From: Candidatus Acetothermia bacterium
GTDB taxonomy: Bacteria > Bipolaricaulota > Bipolaricaulia > UBA7950 > UBA9294
Length of the DNA: 11,226 nucleotides
Assembly: GCA_003650505.1 (NCBI GenBank)
Contig: QMQL01000014.1
Coordinates: forward strand, 1 to 11,226
Direction of reading: 5' to 3'
Every line of letters begins with the position of its first letter. Within the stretch, counting starts at the first letter, position 1. Below are positions 1-5,686 of the stretch, one piece after another. The position numbers and the translations under genes were made by a program. Below the pieces are notes generated by a model that had not been told where the DNA came from, ran no database searches, and saw only the letters and a list, made by a program, of their open reading frames with translations.

Positions 1-6
1 GAAACT

Positions 7-15
7 TCACCTCCT
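7..15 (-). promoter_or_regulatory. Strong Shine-Dalgarno site for a gene starting just outside the window
   Basis: Read on the minus strand, the edge carries AGGAGGTGA, a nearly full anti-SD complement, followed by only six more bases before the window ends. A start codon at or just beyond position 1 is therefore expected. It follows the stop codon of the 32-residue microprotein (27-125) by about 12 bases, so the two genes are probably co-transcribed. The product cannot be seen. Confidence 0.7.
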
Positions 16-26
16 AAATCAACCGC

Positions 27-125
27 TCAGAACGGCCTCCACTTGAAACTCGCCCCAAGAAGGAGCCCCAGCGACCCTATCGCCAGCAGGTAGTACAGCC
101 ACTTCGCACCGAATAGCCTACGCAT
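27..125 (-). CDS. Single-pass membrane microprotein, 32 aa, function unknown
   Basis: This short open frame has an ATG at 125 (minus strand), preceded by the SD AAAGGAGGGA four to five bases upstream, and a TGA at 29-27. The product starts MRRLFGAKW (basic N-terminus). A hydrophobic stretch of about 18 residues follows (LYYLLAIGSLGLLLGASF, residues 10-27), and it ends in KWRPF. Basic residues on both sides make topology hard to predict. A TTGACA promoter lies about 90 bases upstream, and a strong SD for a following gene lies just after its stop, so it looks like the first gene of a minus-strand operon running out of the window. I do not recognise the family. It could be a small subunit or modulator of a membrane complex encoded next, or a short leader peptide. 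The strong SD and the classic one-helix composition argue that it is translated. Confidence 0.6.
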   Translation of the reverse strand: MRRLFGAKWLYYLLAIGSLGLLLGASFKWRPF

Positions 126-154
126 CGTCCCTCCTTTCTCCCCCTCAGATTGAA

Positions 155-175
155 GACCCCCGAACGGGAGAGGTC
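155..175 (-). other. Leader hairpin upstream of the microprotein gene
   Basis: On the plus strand GACC-CCCG (155-162), AA, CGGG (165-168), AGA, GGTC (172-175) forms an eight-base-pair stem with a three-base bulge and a two-base minimal loop (the closing pairs would open). It lies inside the predicted 5' leader of the minus-strand transcript, 30-50 bases before the ATG. No T-tract follows, so it is not an intrinsic terminator. It may be an mRNA-stability or control hairpin. Confidence 0.3.
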
Positions 176-214
176 CCCAACCCCGAAGTCTCTCCATAGA
201 TTTTCCACCACCCT

Positions 215-244
215 TTCATAAAGAAATGAGGGGACACTTGTCAA
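215..244 (-). promoter_or_regulatory. Sigma70-type promoter for the minus-strand microprotein gene
   Basis: On the minus strand there is a perfect -35 TTGACA (244-239), an 18-base spacer and a -10-like TATGAA (220-215). Transcription would begin near 208, giving a leader of about 83 bases before the ATG at 125. The perfect -35 in an intergenic stretch, the correct spacing and a well-placed downstream gene support it. No experimental evidence is visible. Confidence 0.55.
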
Positions 245-343
245 GTCTAACGGACCCCTCCGGCGAGGGGTGTAATACGGAACGGCCACCCGAATATCCG
301 ATCGGAGACCGTAGTCGGCCGAGCCGGCGTGCGGACAGGCCGA

Positions 344-365
344 GAAGTCATGCCCGTTTGACTTC
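344..365. promoter_or_regulatory. Perfect inverted repeat over the rpsF promoter -35 box (possible operator)
   Basis: GAAGTCA (344-350) and TGACTTC (359-365) are perfect 7-base inverted arms separated by eight bases. The right arm overlaps the -35 box TTGACT (358-363). A dimeric regulator bound here would block RNA polymerase. The arm centres are 15 bases apart, about one and a half helical turns. The regulator is unknown. Confidence 0.4.
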
Positions 366-386
366 CCAAAAGGGCAGGGATAAAGT
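358..386 (+). promoter_or_regulatory. Sigma70-type promoter of the rpsF-ssb-rpsR operon
   Basis: TTGACT (358-363), a 17-base spacer and TAAAGT (381-386) predict a transcription start near 393. The SD AGAGGTG (404-410) and the GTG at 416 would then lie inside a short leader of about 23 bases. The ATG at 401 would be left only about eight bases from the 5' end. The promoter therefore also helps choose the rpsF start. Confidence 0.65.
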
Positions 387-415
387 TTGCTCAGGATAAA
401 ATGAGAGGTGACAGA

Positions 416-700
416 GTGAGGGATTACGAGATTGTCTACGTCCTCCGTCCCGATCTGTCGGACGAGGATCGCGCCGCCAAGATCGAGCGGATCCATTCCC
501 TCATCGTCGACAACGGCGGTGAAATCGGCAAGACGGAGGAGTGGGGAAAGCGCGTCCTCGCCTATGAAATCAGCCATCAGACCGAAGGATTCTACGGATT
601 GGCCGAGTTCCGCCTGGAGCCCAGCTCGGTGAAGAAGGTGGAGGATCGGCTGAACATCGACGAGGAGATCCTCCGCTACCAGATCGTCAAACTGGACTGA
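416..700 (+). CDS. rpsF: 30S ribosomal protein S6
   Basis: S6 is a small-subunit protein that pairs with S18 on the platform of the 30S ribosome. The product starts MRDYEIVYVLRPDLS, the usual S6 N-terminus (MRxYEIVxxxxP). It carries the conserved EEWGKRVLAYEI block (residues 41-52) and ends in a short acidic tail typical of many S6 proteins. It has 94 residues from this start, normal for the family. I chose GTG at 416 because the SD AGAGGTG lies five bases upstream and the first residue then matches the family start. An in-frame ATG at 401 would add five residues but has only a weak AGGA and lies almost at the predicted transcript end. It is the first gene of the operon, with ssb following after 15 bases and rpsR after that, the classic S6-SSB-S18 order. 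Confidence 0.96.
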   Translation: MRDYEIVYVLRPDLSDEDRAAKIERIHSLIVDNGGEIGKTEEWGKRVLAYEISHQTEGFYGLAEFRLEPSSVKKVEDRLNIDEEILRYQIVKLD

Positions 701-715
701 TTAGAAGGAGGACGG

Positions 716-1144
716 ATGGCTGCCAGCCTGAACAAGGTCATTCTGATCGGAAACCTGACGGCGGATCCCGAGCTCAGCTACACGGGGAGCGGGACGGCTA
801 GAGCTAGGTTCGCGATCGCCATCAATCGGAGATACAAGGACGCCACCGGCCAGCTGAAGGATGAGACGACGTTCGTTCCGATAGTCGTTTGGGGGACGCA
901 GGCGGAGAACTGCGCCAACTACCTCGCCAAGGGGAGATCGGTGGCGGTAGAAGGGAGGCTCCGGATCGACTCGTTCGAGAACAGCGAAGGGGAGCGGAAG
1001 AAAGTGGTCGAGGTGGTAGCGAACAACATTCAGTTCCTCGGCGGCCCCCGAAGCCCGGACCCGGGGACGTCTCAGCCCGCTCCGTCCCAGCCCGAACCGG
1101 CTGGAAAAGACACGAAGAGCCCAGATGAGGAGGTCCCGTTTTAA
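716..1144 (+). CDS. ssb: Single-stranded DNA-binding protein SSB
   Basis: SSB coats single-stranded DNA during replication, recombination and repair, and recruits partner enzymes through its acidic C-terminal tip. The product has 142 residues. Residues 1-110 form the OB-fold, with the typical start LNKVILIGNLTADPEL, the FAIAINRRY strand, VVWG (residues 57-60) and the NYLAKGRSVAVEGRL block. A short Pro/Gln/Ser-rich linker (about 112-135) follows, then the tip DEEVPF (137-142), matching the DDDIPF-type tip of the family. The linker is shorter than in E. coli SSB (178 residues in total). AAGGAGGA at 705-712 is a strong SD four bases from the ATG. The end of the gene also supplies a possible SD for rpsR. 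The next non-ribosomal genes are a repair-type nuclease and helicase, possible SSB partners. Confidence 0.97.
   Translation: MAASLNKVILIGNLTADPELSYTGSGTARARFAIAINRRYKDATGQLKDETTFVPIVVWGTQAENCANYLAKGRSVAVEGRLRIDSFENSEGERKKVVEVVANNIQFLGGPRSPDPGTSQPAPSQPEPAGKDTKSPDEEVPF
1127..1134 (+). promoter_or_regulatory. SD-like sequence for rpsR embedded in the SSB acidic-tip codons
   Basis: GAGGAGGT is formed by the codons of the SSB tip (Glu-Glu-Val). It is the only SD-like sequence before the rpsR ATG at 1148. The gap of 13 bases is longer than usual, so initiation may depend on coupling to ssb translation, which stops at 1144, only three bases before the ATG. Confidence 0.45.
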
Positions 1145-1147
1145 CCC

Positions 1148-1384
1148 ATGTTTACCAGGCGAAAGAGGAAGTGCCGCGTTTGCGAGCGGAACATAACGCT
1201 CGACTATAAGAAACCCGAAGAGCTGAAGCAGTACATGAATCGGCTCGGGAGGATACTCCCGCGCCGTGCGACTCACCTTTGTGCCAAGCACCAACGGAAG
1301 CTCGCCTTGGAGATCAATCGGGCCCGGAAGCTGGCCCTCCTCCCTTACGTCGGTGAACGAGAAGCGATAAAGGTACGTCGGTAG
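1148..1384 (+). CDS. rpsR: 30S ribosomal protein S18, zinc-binding form
   Basis: S18 binds S6 on the 30S platform. The 78-residue product shows the family core: an Arg/Lys-rich N-terminus, ITLDYKKPEELKQYMNRLGRILPRR (written here as blocks ITLDYKKPEEL and GRILPRR), the second Arg-rich helix QRKLALEINRARKLALLPY, and a basic C-terminus. Cys9-x2-Cys12 and Cys45-x2-His48 form the zinc-ribbon ligands of the C+ variant, which many bacteria replace with a zinc-free paralogue. The zinc-containing type implies steady zinc supply or no zinc-sparing duplicate at this locus. The gene starts three bases after the ssb stop, indicating translational coupling. In many bacteria rplI comes next; here it does not. 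Confidence 0.96.
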   Translation: MFTRRKRKCRVCERNITLDYKKPEELKQYMNRLGRILPRRATHLCAKHQRKLALEINRARKLALLPYVGEREAIKVRR

Positions 1385-1400
1385 GCGGGCCGACGCCCGC
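1385..1400 (+). other. GC-rich hairpin directly after the rpsR stop
   Basis: GCGGGC (1385-1390), CGAC loop, GCCCGC (1395-1400) is a perfect six-base-pair stem starting at the base after the rpsR stop codon. No T-tract follows, so it is not a standard intrinsic terminator. It could slow polymerase, protect the upstream ribosomal mRNA from 3' exonucleases, or lower expression of the downstream repair and metabolic genes relative to the ribosomal ones. Confidence 0.4.
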
Positions 1401-1417
1401 GGGACCGGGCTCCGCCG

Positions 1418-2350
1418 ATGAAGATCGATAGAGTGGCGGGATGGCTGAACGAACGGCCAGCCTCGGAAGAGGCGAACATGGCGGGTTCGCCTGAACAGGG
1501 TGACGGATTCGTAGCGATCAGCGCGAACTTCCCCTTACGATTCCGGCTTCCGAGCAAGGCCGATGTGACGGAGGGGTTGTTCTCCAACCTCCGCCTCCTC
1601 TACGGGATCGGAGAGCACTACGACCGCTCCCTCAAAGAGGAGGGGTACGGTTCGATCCCCGACCTCCTCTCCCATCGCCGGTTTGGGGGACGGGCGGGGG
1701 AGTTGCTGGACTCCTGGGGGACCCCGCCAGATCCGTCGGCCGTCTACCGAACCCTGTCGGCTTGGCTTCCCCCCTCTCATCGCCTCTTCATCCGATCGCT
1801 CGGCCTGATGGAGCGAGAGAAGATCGTCTTCTTCGACCTGGAGACCCTCGGACTGGCGAACTCCCCGGTCTTCCTGATCGCAACGGCGCGGCTCAGCGAA
1901 GGGGAACTCAAGGTTGACCAATACCTCGCCACCTCACTCGAAGGGGAGGCCCCGCTCCTCGAGGAGTTCATCCGCCGGGTCGGCTCGACATCGGCGTTGA
2001 TCTCCTACAACGGGAGGAGCTTCGATTGGCCGATCATCCGGGAACGTTTGTTCTACTACGGGATCCCTTTGCCGGAAGAGCCGATCCACATCGATCTACT
2101 CCACCATTGCCGGCGCCGTTACCGGGACCTACTCCCAGGCTTCCAGTTGAACATCGTCGAGAGGGGGATCTTGGGTATAGAGAGGAGGGATGACCTACCG
2201 GGCTCCCTCGTCCCGGCTTACTACTCGAGCTACCTCGCAACGGGGGATCCGGCGATGCTCGCCCCCATCGTCTCCCACAACCGCCAGGACATCCTGAGCC
2301 TCGTCCTCCTCCTTGAGGCCCTCCTTGAGGAGAACGACGATGCTCGCTGA
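1418..2350 (+). CDS. mrfB: YprB/MrfB-like DEDD-family 3'-5' exonuclease
   Basis: The central and C-terminal parts (about residues 134-300) match the RNase H-like domain of the YprB family (PF13482 type). The DEDD residues are visible: Asp140 and Glu142 in FFDLETLG, Asp203 in NGRSFDWP and Asp291 in HNRQDILSL. In B. subtilis, MrfB (YprB) is an exonuclease acting with the helicase MrfA (YprA) in repair of mitomycin C damage, and the helicase homologue is the next gene here, overlapping by 11 bases. At 310 residues it is shorter than B. subtilis YprB (about 413), and no C-terminal TPR region is present. The start is uncertain. ATG 1418 has no clear SD, while in-frame ATG 1478 has GGAAGAGG five bases upstream and would give 290 residues. 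The family assignment is firm; the substrate is inferred from the homologue. Confidence 0.85.
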   Translation: MKIDRVAGWLNERPASEEANMAGSPEQGDGFVAISANFPLRFRLPSKADVTEGLFSNLRLLYGIGEHYDRSLKEEGYGSIPDLLSHRRFGGRAGELLDSWGTPPDPSAVYRTLSAWLPPSHRLFIRSLGLMEREKIVFFDLETLGLANSPVFLIATARLSEGELKVDQYLATSLEGEAPLLEEFIRRVGSTSALISYNGRSFDWPIIRERLFYYGIPLPEEPIHIDLLHHCRRRYRDLLPGFQLNIVERGILGIERRDDLPGSLVPAYYSSYLATGDPAMLAPIVSHNRQDILSLVLLLEALLEENDDAR

Positions 2351-4550
2351 CCTCCTCGCCGAGCTTCAGCGGGAAGCCTGGTATCGGGGGCAACTGACCC
2401 ACGTCGAGACGCTCCCCTCCGCCCCTGCGGGATACGCCTCAATCCAGCTTCATCCTCTCCTTGCCTCTTACCTCGAGCGAAACGGAATCCGCCTCTATCG
2501 CCATCAGGCAGAGGCAATAGAGGCGTTCCGGAGCGGCCGCGACGTCATAATCACCACCCCGACCGCGTCGGGTAAGACGCTGGCGTTCAACATCCCCATC
2601 CTGGAGGCCCTCATCGAGGATGACGCTGCATCCGCCATCTACGTCTACCCGTTGAAGGCACTCGCCAACGACCAGCTGGGGAAATTGAAGGCGATAGAAG
2701 CCGGATGCGGGATCGAACTCTCCCCCCATACCTACGATGGAGACACCCCTGCCGGAGCACGGGGGCGGATCAAGAGGACGGCCCGGATCGTTATGACCAA
2801 TGTCCATGCCCTCCATCAATACCTCCCCTGGCATCATCAGTGGGCACGGATCTTCTCCAACCTGAATGCGATCGTCCTCGACGAGGCCCATCGCTACCGG
2901 GGGGTGTTCGGGGCGAATGTCTCCCTCTTCCTTCGCCGCTTCCTCCGGATCGTGGAGCACTACGGAGGATCCCCCCGGATCATCATTTCATCGGCGGGTA
3001 TTGCAAATTCGATCGAGTTCGCCCAAGCCCTGACCGGAAGGGAGGCGGTCCTGATCGATCACGATTCCTCCTCCCGGGGAGAGAAGTCCTTTCTGTTCTG
3101 GGATCCGCTGAAGGACCCGAGCGGATCGATCACCTCGCAAGCCGCCCGTATCCTCTCCTTCCTCACCGGGCACGGCCTGCAGACGATCTGCTTCACCCGG
3201 AGCCGGTTCATGGCCGAGTCGGTCGGAAGGGCCGCCCGACGCCTCGCCGGAGATGGGATCGCCTCGTACCGGGCCGGTTACCTCCCGCCGGAGCGGCGGC
3301 GGCTCGAGGAGGGGCTTCGCAGCCGCAAGATCAAGGGGATCGTCTCCACAAGCGCGCTCGAGTCGGGGATCGACATCGGGGGGCTGGATGCCGCAGTGAT
3401 CGTCGGATTCCCAGGGAGTAGGCTGGCGGCTTGGCAACAGGCCGGGCGGGCGGGGCGGCGGGACTCCCCCTCGATCGTCGTCTACATCCCCTACGAGAAC
3501 CCTCTCGACCGTTACTTCATCCGCCATCCGGCGGCCTTCCTTTCCACTGGGAAGGAGAGGCTCATCATCCCCAAGATCGACCGGGGACAGAGGGCCGGTC
3601 ACATCGCCTGCGCGGCGGCCGAACTCCCGTTGAGGGAGGCGGAGCTGAACGAGGAGGAGAAGGAGATCGCCTCCTCCCTGTGCGGGGAAGGGGTCCTCGC
3701 CGAGACATCGCGCGGCTTCATCTATCGGGGGCTCGAACGGGCCCATCAGCGGTTCGCCCTCGACGATCTGAGCGGCCAGACCATAAAGATCACCTGCGAT
3801 GGAACGGTCCTGGAGACGATGGACCCCCTCCGCGCCCGCCGCGAGGCCCATCCGGGTGCCGTCCTCCTCCACAACGGCGAGACGTACGTGATCGAGCGCC
3901 TCGACCTGGAGAAGGGGATCGCCGAGGGACGCCGGGAGGACGTCCCCTATCACACCCATGCCCTCGTATCATCGGAGGTGAAGATCCTATCGACGAGCGA
4001 GTTCTGCGAATCCGAGTCGAGCCTTCGCGCCCGGGGGAGGGGGATGGTGACGGAGAGGGTGGTCGGCTACAAGACGATAGATGCGGATCGCACGATATCG
4101 GTCTCAGATCTCGACCTCCCCCCCCACTCCTACGAGAGTGACGTTATGTGGATCTCGTTTCGCTGCGGAATCCCAGGTATTGCGAGTGCCGATCTCCCCG
4201 GCTCGATCCACGGTGCTGAGCACGCCCTCCTCGCCATGGCTCCTCTCCTCGTCCTGTGCGACGCTGGGGACGTTGGCGGCGTCTCTTCTCCCTTCGATCC
4301 CAAGACCGGATACCCGACGATCGTCTTCTACGACGCCTTTTCCGGTGGGGCCGGGATAACCCCGGGTCTCTACCGATCGTTTTCCCTCCTGATCGAAGCT
4401 GCTCATGCCCTCGTGTCGGAGTGCCCCTGCAGGGACGGTTGCCCGGCGTGCATCCTCTCCCCCCGCTGCGGGAGCCAGAACCGTCCTCTGTCCAAGCCGG
4501 GGACGATCCTGATCCTAAAGTCCCTGACCGAGGAATGGGGATCCCGATGA
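2340..4550 (+). CDS. mrfA: YprA/MrfA-like DEXH-box helicase with C-terminal cysteine cluster (DUF1998)
   Basis: This is an SF2 helicase of 736 residues, close to B. subtilis YprA/MrfA (749). Motifs in order are Q-like RLYRHQAEAI (51-60), Walker A TPTASGKT (73-80), motif Ia YPLKALANDQ (103-112), motif II LDEAH (180-184), motif III region SSAG (217-220), motif IV CFTRSR (284-289), motif V STSALESGIDIGG (336-348) and motif VI QQAGRAGRR (366-374). The C-terminus carries the MrfA/DUF1998 cysteines C695, C697, C701, C704 and C710 in the CPCxxGCPACxxSPxCG pattern, a probable zinc site. MrfA is a DNA translocating helicase working with MrfB in excision of mitomycin adducts. ATG 2340 is chosen because GAGGAG (2327-2332) lies seven bases upstream and it overlaps the mrfB end. 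A TTG at 2313 has no such support. The gene ends in an ATGA overlap with the next gene. Confidence 0.92.
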   Translation: MLADLLAELQREAWYRGQLTHVETLPSAPAGYASIQLHPLLASYLERNGIRLYRHQAEAIEAFRSGRDVIITTPTASGKTLAFNIPILEALIEDDAASAIYVYPLKALANDQLGKLKAIEAGCGIELSPHTYDGDTPAGARGRIKRTARIVMTNVHALHQYLPWHHQWARIFSNLNAIVLDEAHRYRGVFGANVSLFLRRFLRIVEHYGGSPRIIISSAGIANSIEFAQALTGREAVLIDHDSSSRGEKSFLFWDPLKDPSGSITSQAARILSFLTGHGLQTICFTRSRFMAESVGRAARRLAGDGIASYRAGYLPPERRRLEEGLRSRKIKGIVSTSALESGIDIGGLDAAVIVGFPGSRLAAWQQAGRAGRRDSPSIVVYIPYENPLDRYFIRHPAAFLSTGKERLIIPKIDRGQRAGHIACAAAELPLREAELNEEEKEIASSLCGEGVLAETSRGFIYRGLERAHQRFALDDLSGQTIKITCDGTVLETMDPLRARREAHPGAVLLHNGETYVIERLDLEKGIAEGRREDVPYHTHALVSSEVKILSTSEFCESESSLRARGRGMVTERVVGYKTIDADRTISVSDLDLPPHSYESDVMWISFRCGIPGIASADLPGSIHGAEHALLAMAPLLVLCDAGDVGGVSSPFDPKTGYPTIVFYDAFSGGAGITPGLYRSFSLLIEAAHALVSECPCRDGCPACILSPRCGSQNRPLSKPGTILILKSLTEEWGSR

Positions 4551-5686
4551 AGCGGATCGCCGCCGTCATATTCCACCGATCCCTCGGAACAAGCTACGGG
4601 GAGCGGCTCGTGACCGATGCCCGACGCGCAGCGGCGCTCGATCTGATCGAGAGGATCCGCACAGCCGGTCTGGACCGGATCTTCGTCGTCACCGGAGCGG
4701 ACGAGGGAAGAGCCCTCGAGGATGAGGGGGTGAGCGCGGTCCGCATCAGCGATGGTAGGGCCTTCCACTTCGGCGACCGGTTGAAGTCGCTGATCCGGGA
4801 GGAAGGGTTGGATGGGATCCTCTATTTCGGGAGCGGAAGCGGCCCCCTCTTCCCTGAAGAGGGGATCGAACGACTATTGTCGTTCGTCGAAGAGAGGGAG
4901 AGGGGAGGACTTTTCAACAACTTCTACTCCTGCGACTTCGCTGCGATCGCGGGGACGAAGGATCTCCCCTCCTTGGAGCTTCCCCGATTCGACAACCCTC
5001 TCGGTTTTGTGCTCGCCGACGGCGGGTTCCCCTGTTACACGCTCGAACGCTCCTCTGCAACCGACTTCGACATCGATACGCCGACCGACATCATCATCCT
5101 CAAGGAATCCGGCGTGGGGGGAAAGAAGACCCGGGCGTTCCTCGAGTCCATCGGGCTTAATCATCCGTCCCTCGCCGATATCCTCCCCCTCCTCGCCGAT
5201 CGTTCGGCGCGCATCTCGATCATCGGCCGGGTCAACCCGGGGACGTGGGCGAGATTCGAGCGGGCTGTCGCATCCCGAACATCAGGGATCATCGACGGCC
5301 GCGGGATGCGCTCTTCCCCGGAAAGGTCGGGATACCTCCTCAACCGGATCCTCCGCCAGGACGGGATCCGGACCTTCTTCGAGGATCTCGCCGGTTCGGC
5401 CGACGGAGCGCTGATCGACACCAGACCACTCCTCGCCGATCGCGGGAACCTTCCACCCGCCGCCGACCGGTTCGCCAGCGATCTCCTCCGGCCGGAGGAG
5501 ATCGAAGACCCCATATGGAGGGAGTTCACCGCCGCTGCGCTCGATTCCCCGATCCCGGTGATCCTCGGCGGACACTCCCTTGTAAGCGGCGGGCTCCATC
5601 TCCTCGCCGAGGCCTGCTGGAAAGGGCGCGACCTTCCCCGTAGACTTCACCCCGAACCATTCGATTGGAAGAAGGAGAAAGTATGA
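4547..5686 (+). CDS. Uncharacterised two-part protein with MobA/CofC-like N-terminal half
   Basis: The 379-residue product has an N-terminal half (about 1-185) laid out like a GT-A-fold nucleotidyltransferase of the MobA/CofC type. A first strand RIAAVIFHR is followed by a helix and then RIFVVTG (44-50), ILYFGSGSGPLF (91-102, where the family has GDxP), and FDIDTPTDI (174-182), the typical late DxDTPxD motif. The usual N-terminal GG-x-S-x-RMG-x-K nucleotide loop is not visible, so catalysis by this route is doubtful. The C-terminal half (about 205-379) has its own conserved-looking blocks: IIGRVNPGTW, GRGMRSS, ALIDTRPLLA, FASDLLRPEEIEDP and PVILGGHSLVSGGL. I do not recognise a characterised function. 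It sits between mrfA and the glyA-gcvT fusion, joined to both by ATGA overlaps (4547-4550 and 5683-5686), so it is co-translated with them. A one-carbon or cofactor role is possible but is only inferred from position. Confidence 0.75.
   Translation: MKRIAAVIFHRSLGTSYGERLVTDARRAAALDLIERIRTAGLDRIFVVTGADEGRALEDEGVSAVRISDGRAFHFGDRLKSLIREEGLDGILYFGSGSGPLFPEEGIERLLSFVEERERGGLFNNFYSCDFAAIAGTKDLPSLELPRFDNPLGFVLADGGFPCYTLERSSATDFDIDTPTDIIILKESGVGGKKTRAFLESIGLNHPSLADILPLLADRSARISIIGRVNPGTWARFERAVASRTSGIIDGRGMRSSPERSGYLLNRILRQDGIRTFFEDLAGSADGALIDTRPLLADRGNLPPAADRFASDLLRPEEIEDPIWREFTAAALDSPIPVILGGHSLVSGGLHLLAEACWKGRDLPRRLHPEPFDWKKEKV

Larger units (their letters stand above)
126..415. other. Divergent intergenic control region between microprotein gene and rpsF
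   Basis: This 290-base gap holds two divergent promoters (215-244 minus, 358-386 plus) and several dyads. They are a perfect 7-bp stem ACCCCTC-CGGC-GAGGGGT at 254-271 just upstream of the minus-strand -35 box, palindromes TCCGATCGGA (297-306) and TCGGCCGA (315-322), a hairpin TCGGCC/GGCCGA with an inner CCG/CGG stem at 315-343, and the GAAGTCA/TGACTTC repeat at 344-365. No reading frame with an SD site and gene-like composition was found beyond the microprotein. The dyads could be regulator sites, or RNA structure if a further upstream promoter exists. Confidence 0.5.

Noticed and set aside
185..225. MraZ-like GTGG boxes on the minus strand (GGGTGGTGG region)
   Set aside because: The spacing of TGG repeats does not match the regular MraZ box array, and the first gene downstream is not mraZ-like.
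281..400. S6:S18-type autoregulatory RNA leader before rpsF
   Set aside because: A hairpin with CCG exists at 315-343, but the promoter at 358-386 would start transcription downstream of it, and I could not match the conserved motif. It stays possible only if an upstream promoter exists.
77..577. Minus-strand open frame running across the rpsF start and the divergent promoters
   Set aside because: It overlaps rpsF and both predicted promoters and has no SD. The microprotein in another frame of the same strand has far better start signals.
1385..1400. Intrinsic terminator after rpsR
   Set aside because: The stem is good but no T-tract follows, and the next gene begins 17 bases later in the same direction.
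2988..3959. Minus-strand open frame of 323 codons opposite the helicase gene
   Set aside because: It is a shadow of the mrfA frame with no recognisable domain and no start signal; GC-rich DNA lacks stops in such frames.
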